Shown piece by piece: positions 11,403 through 22,934 of a DNA stretch of 64,000 nucleotides; positions within the stretch are counted from its first letter, which is position 1; each line of letters begins with the position of its first letter. Below the pieces are notes generated by a model that was not told where the DNA came from, made no database searches, and saw only the letters and a program-made list of their open reading frames with translations. The stretch is from Engraulis encrasicolus (Eukaryota; Chordata; Actinopteri; Clupeiformes; Engraulidae). The stretch lies in the NCBI RefSeq assembly GCF_034702125.1, contig NC_085857.1, positions 55,930,714-55,994,713 on the forward strand. The letters are read 5' to 3'. The position numbers and the translations under genes are program-made.

Positions 11403-11996
11403 AAAGATAACCATGGCCACCAAACTCTTCAATTGAACCACCAGACCCCAACGAAGGATCCATCTCAAAATATCAAACAGTATATTTCGACAGCGCCTCT
11501 CTCTCTCGCTTCTGTATAATAACTGGATGAGCGAATGTGCGTTCCTTCCAGGAGTCATGTGACGCCGTGACGCCACTAAACTGCGTTCAGTGAGAAATGA
11601 ATCTGCAAGACAACAACAACACAGGACATGGAAACGTGTGAATTTGTTTCTTGTGGCTCGTCTTTGGTGGACAAAAATAAAATGGATTACTATGAAGTAT
11701 CACTTTGGCGAACCATTTTGCGGACGTAGTTGGAAGGCGGAAGCTGAGAGAGGTAGGTGCGCCACTTTTGAAAACTCCTGTTGTATCGTACCTGTGCTAC
11801 CTAATGGAACTGTGAACCACTACATCGACTTGTATGGGTACACACACCACGGCCAAAGCGTTCAAAAGGCTTTTAATGCACGCTAGGAGCTTTAAAACAG
11901 GTCAAATACGTGCCCGACGGGCCAGGGTTTAACCTAGAACAGCGCAATTGAACAACTTTGCGCAGCACGCATGAAAATTTCTCACGGTTTTCCCTT

Positions 11997-13961
11997 TCAT
12001 CCTTTTCCCTGGGTCCACCCAAGATGGGATATGAATCCAAACTGGCCGGAATTCTCCTTTAACTTGTCCTGGACTTGTGGTGCCTTTTGCTCTCCTTCGC
12101 CTCTTTCCTCATGCAGGCAAGTAGGGTGTCGCTTCTTGCAAGTGTCACTAACGCTCCTGTTGCTGCAGTTCTTGGAGTGATGACCTGCTTCAAGGCCACC
12201 AAAACAAAGCTTCTCCATTCGAATGAACTTGACTCAATCTGCAACTTCCCGTTCCAGCAGCTTTCTACATACAGGCCGGGGTTCTTGTAGAACAGACAGG
12301 TGTTGGCGACCTGCTCATCGGTCCTCGTAGATAGAGTCTTTGCGTTGACAGTCAGCTGCTTCTCCTCGTTGCTTGTTGGTTGCTTTGCCCTTTCAGTTTC
12401 ATCTTGCTTAAGCGAATGCAGGGATGTGATTGGGTTGCAGGCGATCTTTGCTTCTCTGGAGAGGAACTTGACGAATTGACTGAAGCTTGGGAACTTGCCG
12501 TTCTCTTCTTCTATTTCGATGACTTTCCGGTTCCATCTAGCTGTCAGCCAGTCAGACAAGAAGCTTCCTGTTTTCATGACAGTCGTTCAAGAGCTCCAGT
12601 GCATTGATGTGTAGCATGGTGGCTTCAGAACTGCATAGAAAGTCGGCAAAATCTCTGAGCTCAGTGTTGTCTTTAGCTCCAATCCTGGGCCATGCATCTC
12701 GGTATGCTTTAGCAATGGTAAATGGGCTTCCATACCTCCAACAGCTCCCATGCAGCAGCATAGGCTGACTCAGTTCCAAGAAGGAAGAAGCTGTCGAGTG
12801 CAGCCCTGGCTTGTCCGAAGGTAGTATACTGTATCTTCTCATTCTCCCTTATGTTTTTCTGGTCGATCAACGTTTGAAATGACAACTTCCAGTCGCTGTA
12901 CCTTAACGGATCACCCAAGAATATTGCTGGTTCTGGAACGCACTCATTGCATCAGACAGCATTTTAATGAGCTCTAGAGTGGTTGGATTAGCTGGCGTAG
13001 CTGTTGGTTACGAAGCTTGAGGTGTAGACGCCTGAGGACCTCTCAAAGGAAGCGATGGCTGACGAACTGCTACCAGGACATCTTGTGGCTCTTCATGGAT
13101 GCTAAGCCCTTGGTTGTAGACTTCACACTTTCCTCACGCAGCATTGAACTCTTTGACTGTTTCCAAGTTTTTAATCTTTAGTCGCTTTTCTTCCAGCTTG
13201 GCTTTAATTTCAGCTGCCTCTTCCTCTCTTTTGATCCTCCACTGAATTTCTTCTTTTTCCTTCTGTTGGCGTTGCTTCATGTCTGCTATCTCTTGAGCTG
13301 CTATCTTCCTGTTAGCTTCTGCCTCCAGATGCTGCAATTCCAACTGTTCGCTTTGTTGTTCTTCCAACACTTCTAGAACGGCTTGGCTTGCTACAGCCTC
13401 TGCGACAGCTTCTTGGTGCTTCAAGGAAGATGCATGCGAGTGCTCTGAGGGACATTTCAGAAAGGAAGTGATAGAATGCAATTCACTGAGAGTGGAGTTC
13501 CAAAGAGAACCAGCTTCCGGCCAATCTGGGTAATCGTCATGTGGGTGCTTCCCATCCAGGTAAGCTGTGACTTTGACGACAATGAAATCTGGAACTTGTG
13601 TGCAGATATCTACTCTTCTTCATGTGTCTTGGTCTGGAGTTGTGACTCTGCGCAGATCTTCATAGGCACGTTGGACATCTCCTGAAAGGCCCTTGACATC
13701 ATGAAGGATATCTTGCCGTAGACACTCTTCTTCTGTTGTCTCTGACAGTGCCTTCTTGGAGATTTTTACACATGTTCTCCATTTATTGTAGGTGTAACTG
13801 AATCTTTGGTTAAGTGTTTTAATTTTCCCCTCATGCATCGCTTTTCCCTTCTCTGTCAGGGTACGGGTCAGCTCGCTGTGTCTGCGGCTGTTCTTCTGCT
13901 GGCTGGGATTCCACGTTGCCCACATCATCCTTGGGAAGACGCTCTGAGACTTCACTTCCAT
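11997..13961 (-). pseudogene. BEL/Pao-type retrotransposon gag remnant, copy A
   Basis: Read on the minus strand, gag-like pieces lie in order across several frames. They are an N-terminal segment (13961-13620), a Glu/Gln/Lys-rich coiled coil (13481-13134), a DUF1759-like stretch with the GDPLRYSDWKLSFQTLI motif (12918-12552), its continuation (12577-12059) and a zinc-knuckle region (12218-11997). The knuckle reads CFGGLEAGHHSKNC, so the usual second Cys is Gly, and a following expected Cys is Ser. Several frameshifts break the frame. No protease, reverse transcriptase, RNase H or integrase follows, so this is a gag-only relic. Family assignment rests on the DUF1759-plus-knuckle order. Confidence 0.75.
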
Positions 13962-14518
13962 GATCAGCTTGCCCTACCTGAAGTAGTGACTCACTACACT
14001 CTGCCATAGCTAACCTGAAGTAAATGTAAACTAAATCTTACTTAGTGTAAATAAAGAAAGTATTAGCAGTTACTGTAATACTGTACTATGTGAATGTAAA
14101 TAAAGCTTGAATTAAGTGTTAACACCTACCCTGTAGTGTCTAGTGTCTTTAAACTGAAATTAAATAATGTATGCAAAATTACTTCAATAATTCAAAGTAC
14201 TCTTCACTGTGTTGCTTACTAATAATGCACTAAAATGGCTCAGAATTCATGTATAAACCCAACAAATACCATTAACATAAAAATCAGAGGGCAAATAAGC
14301 TTCAATGTAAATTACCAAAAACACCCTTTAAAATGGCAGGTGAGGTCTTCCATATAAAATACTTTCAAAACTTAAAACAAAAGCAAACTGAAATATGTAC
14401 ACACTTAACTTAACTTAAAGCATGAGCTTCAGAAACCTTAGATGCAAGAATCAAATGCAATACACAAGGCAGCAGTAAATAGTAGCATCACACAATACCA
14501 TGGAATCAGCATCACTTA

Positions 14519-15319
14519 AGCTGGGCTTACACTGTGCGACTTTTGCCCCGATTTTGCCCCGATATGGCACTCGCACGACTTTTTGAGAGTCAGGCCGATT
14601 TCTTGTAGCCTGGTGAACCAGCGCCACCCGCTGGACGGCAAAATGTTTTGTCTACGGGTGGATCTGGCCTCACATAATGATTCAATGAAGCCAGAATGCC
14701 ATGAATCTGGCAAACCAATTACAACGCAAAGATGTGTTTTGAATCAAAGCGGGCAGGGTTTTGAGGGAAGGTTGTTCTCATCAACAATCTTCAGATGTAT
14801 TATGCATCGAGGCCAGACTAAATTAGACATCCACATTTAGTCTGGTTTATCAGGCTAGATTTCTTGCTCAATCGCAGGTCAATTATGAGTCTCGCATCGT
14901 GCAGTGTACGTGGGTTAACGACAAGCGATTTCGCCTCACGATCGTGCAATCGCAGGGTCGCAAGAAAATCAAAACGGTTTGAAATTCTGGTCGTGGCTCG
15001 TGCGTAAATCGCACAGTTAAAGCAGTGCTACGACCCGATTTGACACTTCACATGCACAAATTAATAGGGCTGTGCGATTCGCTGTTGAGCGCGACCTCAT
15101 CTCCACCTCAGGTGCGCATGTTCCCTCCTCTGCAGACCAGGGAAACATGCCTGTCGCGTCGTACGGTGGAAGCATTTCGCTCGCATCCGACTGTCGGCTC
15201 GTGTAGTGTGAGGACATGAGTCGTGAGCTGTGAACTTCTAAACAGTGAAATTCCATCGTGCAGTGTGAGCAGAAGCTTAAGACCCACGAGTGAAAATATT
15301 GCACAGTGTATGCCCGGCT
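14519..15319. mobile_element. TTA-flanked MITE, copy A (801 bp including a nested insert)
   Basis: Ends AGCTGGGCTTACACTGTGCG and the inverse GCACAGTGTATGCCCGGCT, each flanked by TTA (14516-14518, 15320-15322). Internal sequence is rich in CGATTTNNGCC and TCGTGCAATCGC words. The family has two more members here (25462-26262 and, inverted, 63208-63747). TTA suggests PIF/Harbinger; the third copy's TTAA flanks leave piggyBac-like insertion possible. Confidence 0.85.
14606..14857. mobile_element. 252-bp element nested in the MITE, 9-bp target duplication, copy A
   Basis: Ends TAGCCTGGTGAACCAG and the inverse CTGGTTTATCAGGCTA; GATTTCTTG is duplicated on both sides (14597-14605, 14858-14866). The related MITE at 63.2 kb has the uninterrupted site, confirming the insertion. 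A 9-bp duplication fits several superfamilies (Mutator- or Merlin-like). No coding sequence. Confidence 0.88.
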
Positions 15320-15661
15320 TTAGCCTAAACATTTGAATGAAAAGACGTTTCTTGCAAAGTCCCTTTAAGTCAACTCTTGTCAGTGTCCTTCTTGATGGCT
15401 TTGACTTGAAACAGTCTCTGATTCAGTTCGTGGCGTCCTTTGACAGTCTATTCGAGAGTTTGTGTGTGCGTTTCACTTATCTGCGTGTCCCTGCTACGCT
15501 GCAGCGTTCCATACCCACGACCTGGGCACGTGATCGACAAGCTTGAGAACCATGGCTGCGATGAACACTGGAAACGAGCAGGCTGCGTGATCTTGCTTCG
15601 CGCTCGTCTTGGGAAAGTTTCACCTCCAACGCCTATGAACTGTCCCGAGTTTTCACTGTTA

Positions 15662-16022
15662 AGGTGCCGGTATGCTTGCTGCAAGATACGCGAGCGCGTG
15701 CACGATTCGTTCATGAACGCGTTAACATGCGTATTTAATGTCAATTTCGCGCGCGTTGGACACGGCAGCCAAATGCGTGTGTCAGGTGCAATAGGCTATC
15801 TTCAAACTCGCTGGGGGCGATCGTAAGATAGACTGCGCAGTTCCACGCGTGTGCTTGATATGAAAACGACAATGGCAGCAACTTTTAAGAGCGTCTCATT
15901 GAGTTTGTCCGCCAGTAGGCCTATTTTGCGTCTTGGTCAACTGCTTTTGAAGCAAGCATGTGATGCCGGTTGCTCGCGGTGACGCGCGTAATTTACAGCT
16001 CACAGCAAGCATACCGGCACCT
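15662..16022. mobile_element. 361-bp PIF/Harbinger-like MITE, found only in copy A
   Basis: A perfect 20-bp terminal inverted repeat, AGGTGCCGGTATGCTTGCTG, is flanked by TTA (15659-15661 and 16023-16025). The matching site in copy B is uninterrupted with a single TTA (26602-26604). It inserted after the 11-kb duplication or left copy B by precise excision. Confidence 0.92.
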
Positions 16023-16483
16023 TTACTCCTCTCAAAGCACGACGAAACGCAGGTTTTCTTTAACGGGTTTTATTTCTTCCAGGCAATCTTGTGAGGCCGC
16101 CCAAAACCGTGAAAACTAAAACATATACAATGCACAGTGTTAGAATGGCAGCAGCTAAAACGCTACACAACCAGACCGTTATAAATCAATAAACAAAAAT
16201 GACAACAAAACAAACCTCGTTGGCTGCGTGCATGAATGAGAGCAAGTAAGTTAGTCCTTGTCCTACACAGGCTTGGAGATGTGTAAAACGTCCTTTGTGA
16301 AACTTTGAACGAGAGCTTGTCTTTTGTGCCAGCTTCTTGAAGTGCTAATGTCTTTCTGCCGTTTAGCTGGCCACGTTAGGGGTCTTACATCACACGCAAG
16401 CACATTGAGGTTATCAAAATAAAAGTTTGCTCATAAACACAGGGAAGTATTACACAAATAACAAAATAAAAATCATTATAAAC

Positions 16484-17212
16484 TAGGGATGAGCATAATT
16501 AACCGATTAACCGATGATTGATCATTAAACATTTAGTGGAAGAAATTAATTTTCGTCGACGAACCGTTAAATAAAAAAACCCTTGAATGTAGGTCATTAG
16601 TGCACGTCCTCAATGCAATGCATTTCGCTGTTACACCTACACAATTTGGGCAGCAGGGGGCAATATCTCACCATCACCGTACCCTGGCTTGACTTGTTTG
16701 TTACATGCGAGCTTCCATAGAGCGGGCTTTGCCTAACCATGAAGAGGTCTCGGCGAAGTGTGGCGTGGGACCATTTTTAGTTAGAAAATGACAAAGTGTA
16801 CTGTAATTACTGCAATGTGAATTACAAATACAGTTAATCGACAACGACCATGATGTAGCACTTGAACACCGCGCATCCAAGCCTTGTAAAAGACGGCGGT
16901 GATTCATCTCAACCTAGCCTCGCCTCGATGTCTGCACCGTTATGTGCCTTCGTTGTTGGCTCGCAACTTGAAGCCTCCCTCGTTTGCGCATTGCGCACCA
17001 ATTCAGGTTTAACTTTTCTTGTTAATCACTTGACACTTGTGTTGTTAATAAAAACAAATGTTTTTGATGTATTTTTGTTATACAAGAGTCTAGGGCATGG
17101 TGGGCCTAAATGTGTGCTGTTTTTAATATAAAAATGTGAATGGTTAACCGAGTATTAATCATTACTTGTCCCGACGATCGACGAAGAAATTTTCACCATA
17201 TACCCATCCCTA
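16484..17212 (+). mobile_element. hAT deletion derivative, 729 bp, copy A
   Basis: Ends TAGGGATGAGCATAATTAAC and inverse CATATACCCATCCCTA, with an exact 8-bp duplication TTATAAAC (16476-16483, 17213-17220). The interior keeps a recognisable BED zinc-finger remnant but no catalytic domain. Confidence 0.88.
16739..16890 (+). pseudogene. BED-type zinc finger remnant of a hAT transposase, copy A
   Basis: From an ATG the plus strand reads MKRSRRSVAWDHF, a stop, then a segment with VYCNYCNV (the CxxC pair), and after a frameshift HLNTAHP, the His end. This order (W-x-H-F, CxxC, H-x4-H) is that of BED fingers near the N-terminus of hAT transposases. Two in-frame stops (after DHF and before HLN) and a shift make it non-functional. 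Confidence 0.65.
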
Positions 17213-17939
17213 TTATAAACATAAAACCTTGGCATGAAAAACACTTATAAAATGATGCACCTGTTACACCCCTTATGCCCATTTGTTTGCCGCAAATAAA
17301 GTCCATAATTCTAAAACCATTGAAATAGGCCATTACCTCGGAAACGTGTTATTACTGTATTATACAGTCTACGTCACAGTCCAGCTTGACTGTTATTCTA
17401 AAGGTTAGAGCACGCACTGTGCTACATGAGTCAATCTGAGAGACTCAAGTGACATTTAGTAGTTTAACTTATGCAAAAAAACTAATGAGCTATGATGCAG
17501 CTCAGTTAATTCATTTTACTTCACTTCTACCAATGTTGGTGATTCATGTGTTGACACTATATAGATGATTTAAATCTACATAAGTGGATAACATACATAC
17601 CTGACAATAACATATCAGACAAGACAAAAAGACCAGACCAGTAAGAATACTTACAATGAGGCTGGCATAGTTAAAGGCCGATGTAATAATTCCACAAAGT
17701 TTAAGCAGTGTAGTGCAGTCCAGAAACGATTGACGTGGGCGCCCGCAGTGCAGTGTCTACCATAAACGTGGGTGTCCGCAGTGCAGTGTCTGCCAACAAA
17801 CAAGGGCAGAGGCAAGGGTCAATGATACAAACAACCATCAGGTTTTTAGCCATGACGAGAGATAAGTCACAACTTACATGAACTCCAGCTACACAGAGTA
17901 AGCTCCTCTAAGACGTAGGCAGGTGTTGTAGGCAAGTTA

Positions 17940-18134
17940 AGGCCTCCACACATCGGTTCTGACAGCACTGCGGAGCACTTTTGCCAGTCAGTGGGCAACT
18001 CCAACAAAATAGAACTCGTCTCTAATCACCAGTCGATGTCCGCGGACATCGACGCCAGTCAGTGGGGTTCTTTTGGAATCAAACTTTTTTGGAGCAGTGC
18101 TCTGCACTTTGTCGGAGCCGGTGCGCGGAGGCCC
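17940..18134. mobile_element. TTA-flanked MITE of ~195 bp, copy A
   Basis: Left end AGGCCTCCACACAT and right end GTGCGCGGAGGCCC are imperfect inverted complements, with TTA on both sides (17937-17939, 18135-18137). Inside is a perfect 18-bp palindrome CGATGTCCGCGGACATCG that has decayed in copy B. Confidence 0.55.
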
Positions 18135-19049
18135 TTACCCAGACGTGAACCGGAGCGCTCTGGAGCACCAACCTGGAATGCTGAGTGCTACACCAAAGAG
18201 CCAGGCTTGTTTGCATGACAGCCAGAACACGCCCACAGGGATCGTCATTGACTAAGCCTATTTATGTCTTATAGGCCTATTCTTCTTCGTTATGTGTGTA
18301 ACTGAATAGGCCTATTGTAAATATATCACATTACAAACTCATCTTTATGTGTGTATACCAGAATATTTGTTCAGGACCGGATAACAAAGGCATCACAAGT
18401 TTTGTTCCCTACGTAGATAGCAGGCTTTTGGCAGATGACATTTGGAAGGTCACCTGACTGGCGCACTGGCTGTCACAGTCAAATTAGCTAATTTGTTTGC
18501 TATTACAGACAGGGAGTGGCAGTTTGTGTGGCTGATATCCATGACAGGTGCATTTGTTTTAGATTTATTTTCATTCTACCAGTAAGAAATAAAACCAAAC
18601 CCATACAGACATTGCACAGTCCACACCATAATAAGTGAAAAATATTAAACTCAAGATACCAGAGACATTTAATGTTATAGTCACTAACTGTAAGAGAGGC
18701 ATCAGTCCGGAATTTCAATCTTGTTTCCTACAGTAAATTACCTAATTAGGTAACCTATATTATAAACATAATATACAGTATATTGTAGGTTTTGTAAGAA
18801 TTCTGACTCTTAAATCAGGATGTTGTCAGCAAACCAATCATAGTCAGGACAATAAGGATTATTTCTTTATAGACTTCGAAAACGCAAAATTATGCTTTGA
18901 CCATTTCTGATGTTCCCCAGACCTGAACTAGTGACAAACCTGTTCTGAGTACTCACACATACAGATCTGCATGTGCGCAATCAGCTTGTGTACTGTATCA
19001 TCGTAACAGTAATAATACATTTACATCCTTTCTAAATAATTAATATACA

Positions 19050-19844
19050 TACAGTACTGGCCAAAAGTGTGGACTCACCTTCTCATTTAATTGATTCTCT
19101 TTATTGTTGTGGCTATTTACAGAACTTAGTACATTTTCAGGGAGGGCATCAAAACTGTAAATGAACACATGTATAATTTTGTGCACAACAAAGAAATAAA
19201 AAATATTTAAACAAATTAAAACAATTATTTAAAAAATATAGAAAAATGCCAAACAGTGAGTCAATTTTAATTGATACAAGCAATACAAGAGAGATTTTCT
19301 TGATCTGATAATGGGTCACTTGGTCAGCATAGCTGGTTATCTAGGTGAAACAGTGATACAAAAAGTAAAAGTGAAAAACCCTGCCACAGATTCCCTCCAA
19401 CACAGGTTTGACCTCTCCAAGTAACTGGCTATGACTCAGTATCAGATCAAGAAAATGTCTGTAACATGCTTGTATTGGCAAGTGTTTAAAACAATTTTTA
19501 GGTCTCAAAATTATAGTTCTACAATTCTAGTGAGTTATTGGAGGACTTTAATGTTCAATTAGGATTGACATGACTGACTGGGCATTTTTATTTGAAAATA
19601 GACAAAAAAATAAGCTTATTGAAATGTGTGGGGCCATCAGTTGTGCTGTGTTGACGTCAGGTGGATAGACAGCTGACATTGCTGTTGGACAACAGCTAGA
19701 ATTATATTTTTTGGTAAGCACGTAATTCTCCATGTGTTCAAGCACAGTTTTGATGCCCTGCATGAAAATACACAATGAAAATCCATGAAAATAAAGAGAA
19801 TGCATAAATGAGAGGGTGAGTCCACACTTTTGGCCTGTACCGTA
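19050..19844. mobile_element. Non-autonomous Tc1/mariner-like element, copy B
   Basis: Counterpart of 8012-8797 with ends TACAGTACTGGCCAAAAGTG and TTTTGGCCTGTACCGTA. Small indels distinguish the copies. No transposase. Confidence 0.8.
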
Positions 19845-20352
19845 CATTGGTATGAAATTTAATATTACATATTCAACAACTTTCTGCTATTTTTGTATCT
19901 GTGTATTTGTCTGCCCGTGTGTATTTTTGTTGACTATTGGACATGTCTTTTCAAACAGACAGCATACAATGTTCTTTTTATTTCGTGTCTTGCAACAGCT
20001 CTTAGTGTGTGTAGTTGGACAGTAATTTTCCACCTGTTGCAGAATTGTTTTGTTCTGACCTGAATGCTTTGGCGCCCTCCTTAGTCGATGTGACTGTCAA
20101 TGGCACTATGAAGTGATGACGCACTGTAATGGAAACAGGAATGTGAGATTAAAGTCTCCATTCTCCCTCATAGACAAATAGATCAAATGAACTCAAGTTC
20201 AGCATACAGTACATTCAGACATTAAACAGATCAAACACCACATAAATACATTACATTACATTGCATTACATGGGACTCTTATCCAAAGCGACTTGCAGTT
20301 ATTTACAGGGTATTGTTTACACAGTCCCTGGAGCAATGTAAGGAATGAAAAT

Positions 20353-20630
20353 TAGGGATGCAAACGATTAATCGATTAATTGCCAATTCAACTGACAAGA
20401 GACCCAGGTGAACTGGGCATGTGAAGAGGGATGTGAATAGTGGGAATATTTAAATCACCTTTGGATTAAAGAATTGAAATAGAATTCATTTAAATGTGGT
20501 ATTTTCTCTAAATTTTTAATTAAAATGTTTAGATTTAGTAGCTTTTTGCGAGAAACATTGAGATTTTGAGGAGAAAACGTTAAGGCTATCAACTAATGAT
20601 GAATGAATTAATCGATCATTTGCATCCCTA
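20353..20630. mobile_element. hAT-like MITE, 278 bp, copy B
   Basis: Counterpart of 9308-9592 with the same flanks ATGAAAAT and ATGCAAAT (20345-20352, 20631-20638) and slightly diverged ends. Confidence 0.75.
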
Positions 20631-21929
20631 ATGCAAATATTGTAATACTGTACCTAATAGTGATAACAGTAATTGAATGATGTTCAGAGTGTCCTTAAAG
20701 TGTCTTGCAGTATTCCATGTAGATTATAGTGATCTAGAATGGGAAGCCAAAGAAGGTCACATGCAAATCACACATCCAAATTCACATGCATGCATAGTGT
20801 GTATTTCCATCTGCTTGTGGCCTCTCGCTTCGCTGACGGCCCACCTCTGTGGAGAAAACAAAGTTGCCCCCAGGCTAGATACAAATTCTGGGGGACTTTT
20901 CCCCATTCAACAACCTGATAACATTTGAATTGCACTCCTGCGAGATATTGAAATAAACTTCTGTCATCATTGAGGTCTTGCCACAAGCACAAGGGAGGAC
21001 AGCAGTCAGGATAATGGAAATAATTCAAATCCTCTCTTTATAAATAGTATATTATGACTATTTCAGAATTGTTTTGTCCTGACCTGAGTGATGCTTTGAT
21101 TGCGAATTTAGTTGTTGTCGCTGTAAATGAGCACTTGTTTATTATTTAGTAAATAAATATTCATGAACAGAGCTGCTGTGGGAATAGGCACCACAGTTGC
21201 AATGGGCAGTATATTTGCAATACCTACTCTACAATCTGGTGTGGTATTTGATTTTGTTTTGTTGTGAACATCTAGTGAATTATTGTGGAATGTTTGATTG
21301 TGGCAAAGCAATGCTAAAGCAATGCCAAAGACTAAATATAGTCATGGTACTACAGAATGAGTGGTAAAACAGTATTGCTTCTTAGTGCGCACATTTCACC
21401 TGTACATGGTGGCACATGCTCATATCAGCCATATACAGGGGTTGTACAAAATATTTGAGATACGCGTCATTTTATAGTGTGGGAAGTTTCATGGCTCAAG
21501 TGGACCAGCCAATCTTGCTTAACTCATTCAATGCCAGCCATTTTCAAATTCAGACTGGGGGGTTGCCAGGCTTTTTTCAACATTTGAGTGTTTTTTTCAA
21601 GAACCATAAAAATTTGTTCTCAAGCTGCCTGAACATTTATGTCAGAGATGGAACAGGAGTGCTACAATCTATCAACTTGAACATGAAAGATTTCCACATT
21701 TCAGCTATTTTGTAACATTCTTGTCCATGGAGGCTAGTACTGCATGCAATCCAGTCAGGGCTGGACTGACAGTATGGCATACCGGGCATTTTCCCGGTGT
21801 GCCGACGCCCCTCGAGAGCCGATGCCCCTCTTTAAAAAAATAAATAAATAAAAAAATTAACGAAAGAGACCGGCGGTCCACGATGTCATTTTGCCGACCC
21901 TCGGCCAGGGCGGTTCTAAGGGGTGGCAT

Positions 21930-22340
21930 TTCGAACCAGAATATTTGTTACAGATAAAGAATTATTGCCACATAATATACCGATTAGAATATATAGCAGT
22001 CCTTGGTGATTAAATAAATAATTGCAATATAAATAGAAAATACTATACTCACTCATTAAACAGTTGACCATTAGGGCCACTTGGTCTAGGATGTTTTTTT
22101 TTTTTTTCAATTGATTCTTGGTACATAAAAAGAAGGCTTCCAAGACATCCTGGTACAGCATGTGGGGAAACCTCTCTGGGTGAAACACTCGGCGCTCTGT
22201 GACCCATCTCGACACCTTTAGCCAACCCCGAAACAGGATCCCCCCCCAAAACAATACATGAGCCCGCCCCCGAAACTGTAATCTGTGATATGCGACATGT
22301 GGCAATAATTCTTTATCTGTAACAAATATTCTGGTTCGAA
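21930..22340. repeat. 411-bp segment bounded by a 43-bp perfect inverted repeat, copy B
   Basis: Arms 21930-21972 and 22298-22340 are exact inverted complements, as in copy A. The palindrome seen beside it in copy A is absent. Confidence 0.75.
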
Positions 22341-22934
22341 AAAGATAACCATGACCACCAAACTCTTCAATTGAACCACCAGACCCCAACAAAGGATCCA
22401 TCTCAAAATATCAAACAGTATATTACGACAGCGCCTCTCTCTCTCGCTTCTGTATAATAACTGGATGAGCGAATGTGCGTTCCTTCCAGGAGTCATGTGA
22501 CGCCGTGACGCCACTAAACTGCGTTCAGTGAGAAATGAATCTGCAAGACAACAACAACACAGGACATGGAAACGTGTGAATTTGTTTCTTGTGGCTCGTC
22601 TTTGGTGGACAAAAATAAAATGGATTACTATGAAGTATCACTTTGGCGAACCATTTTGCGGACGTAGTTGGAAGGCGGAAGCTGAGAGAGGTAGGTGCGC
22701 CACTTTTGAAAACTCCTGTTGTATCGTACCTGTGCTACCTAATGGAACTGTGAACCACTAGATCGACTTGTATGGGTACACACGCCACGGCCAAAGCGTT
22801 CAAAAGGGTTGTAATGCACGCTAGGAGCTTTAAAACAGGTCAAATACGTGCCTGACGGGCCAGGGTTTCACCGAAAACAGCGCAATTGAACAACTTTGCG
22901 CAGCACGCATGAACATTTCTCGCGGTTTTCCCTT

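Larger units (their letters stand above)
7762..18757. repeat. ~11-kb tandem segmental duplication, copy A
   Basis: From TTTTGTAAGAATTCTGACTC to CCTAATTAGGTAACCTA the sequence is repeated at 18790-29348 in the same order and orientation. Only ~32 bp of A/T-rich sequence separates the copies. Copy A alone carries a long palindrome (10778-11054) and a 361-bp MITE (15662-16022). Confidence 0.93.
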
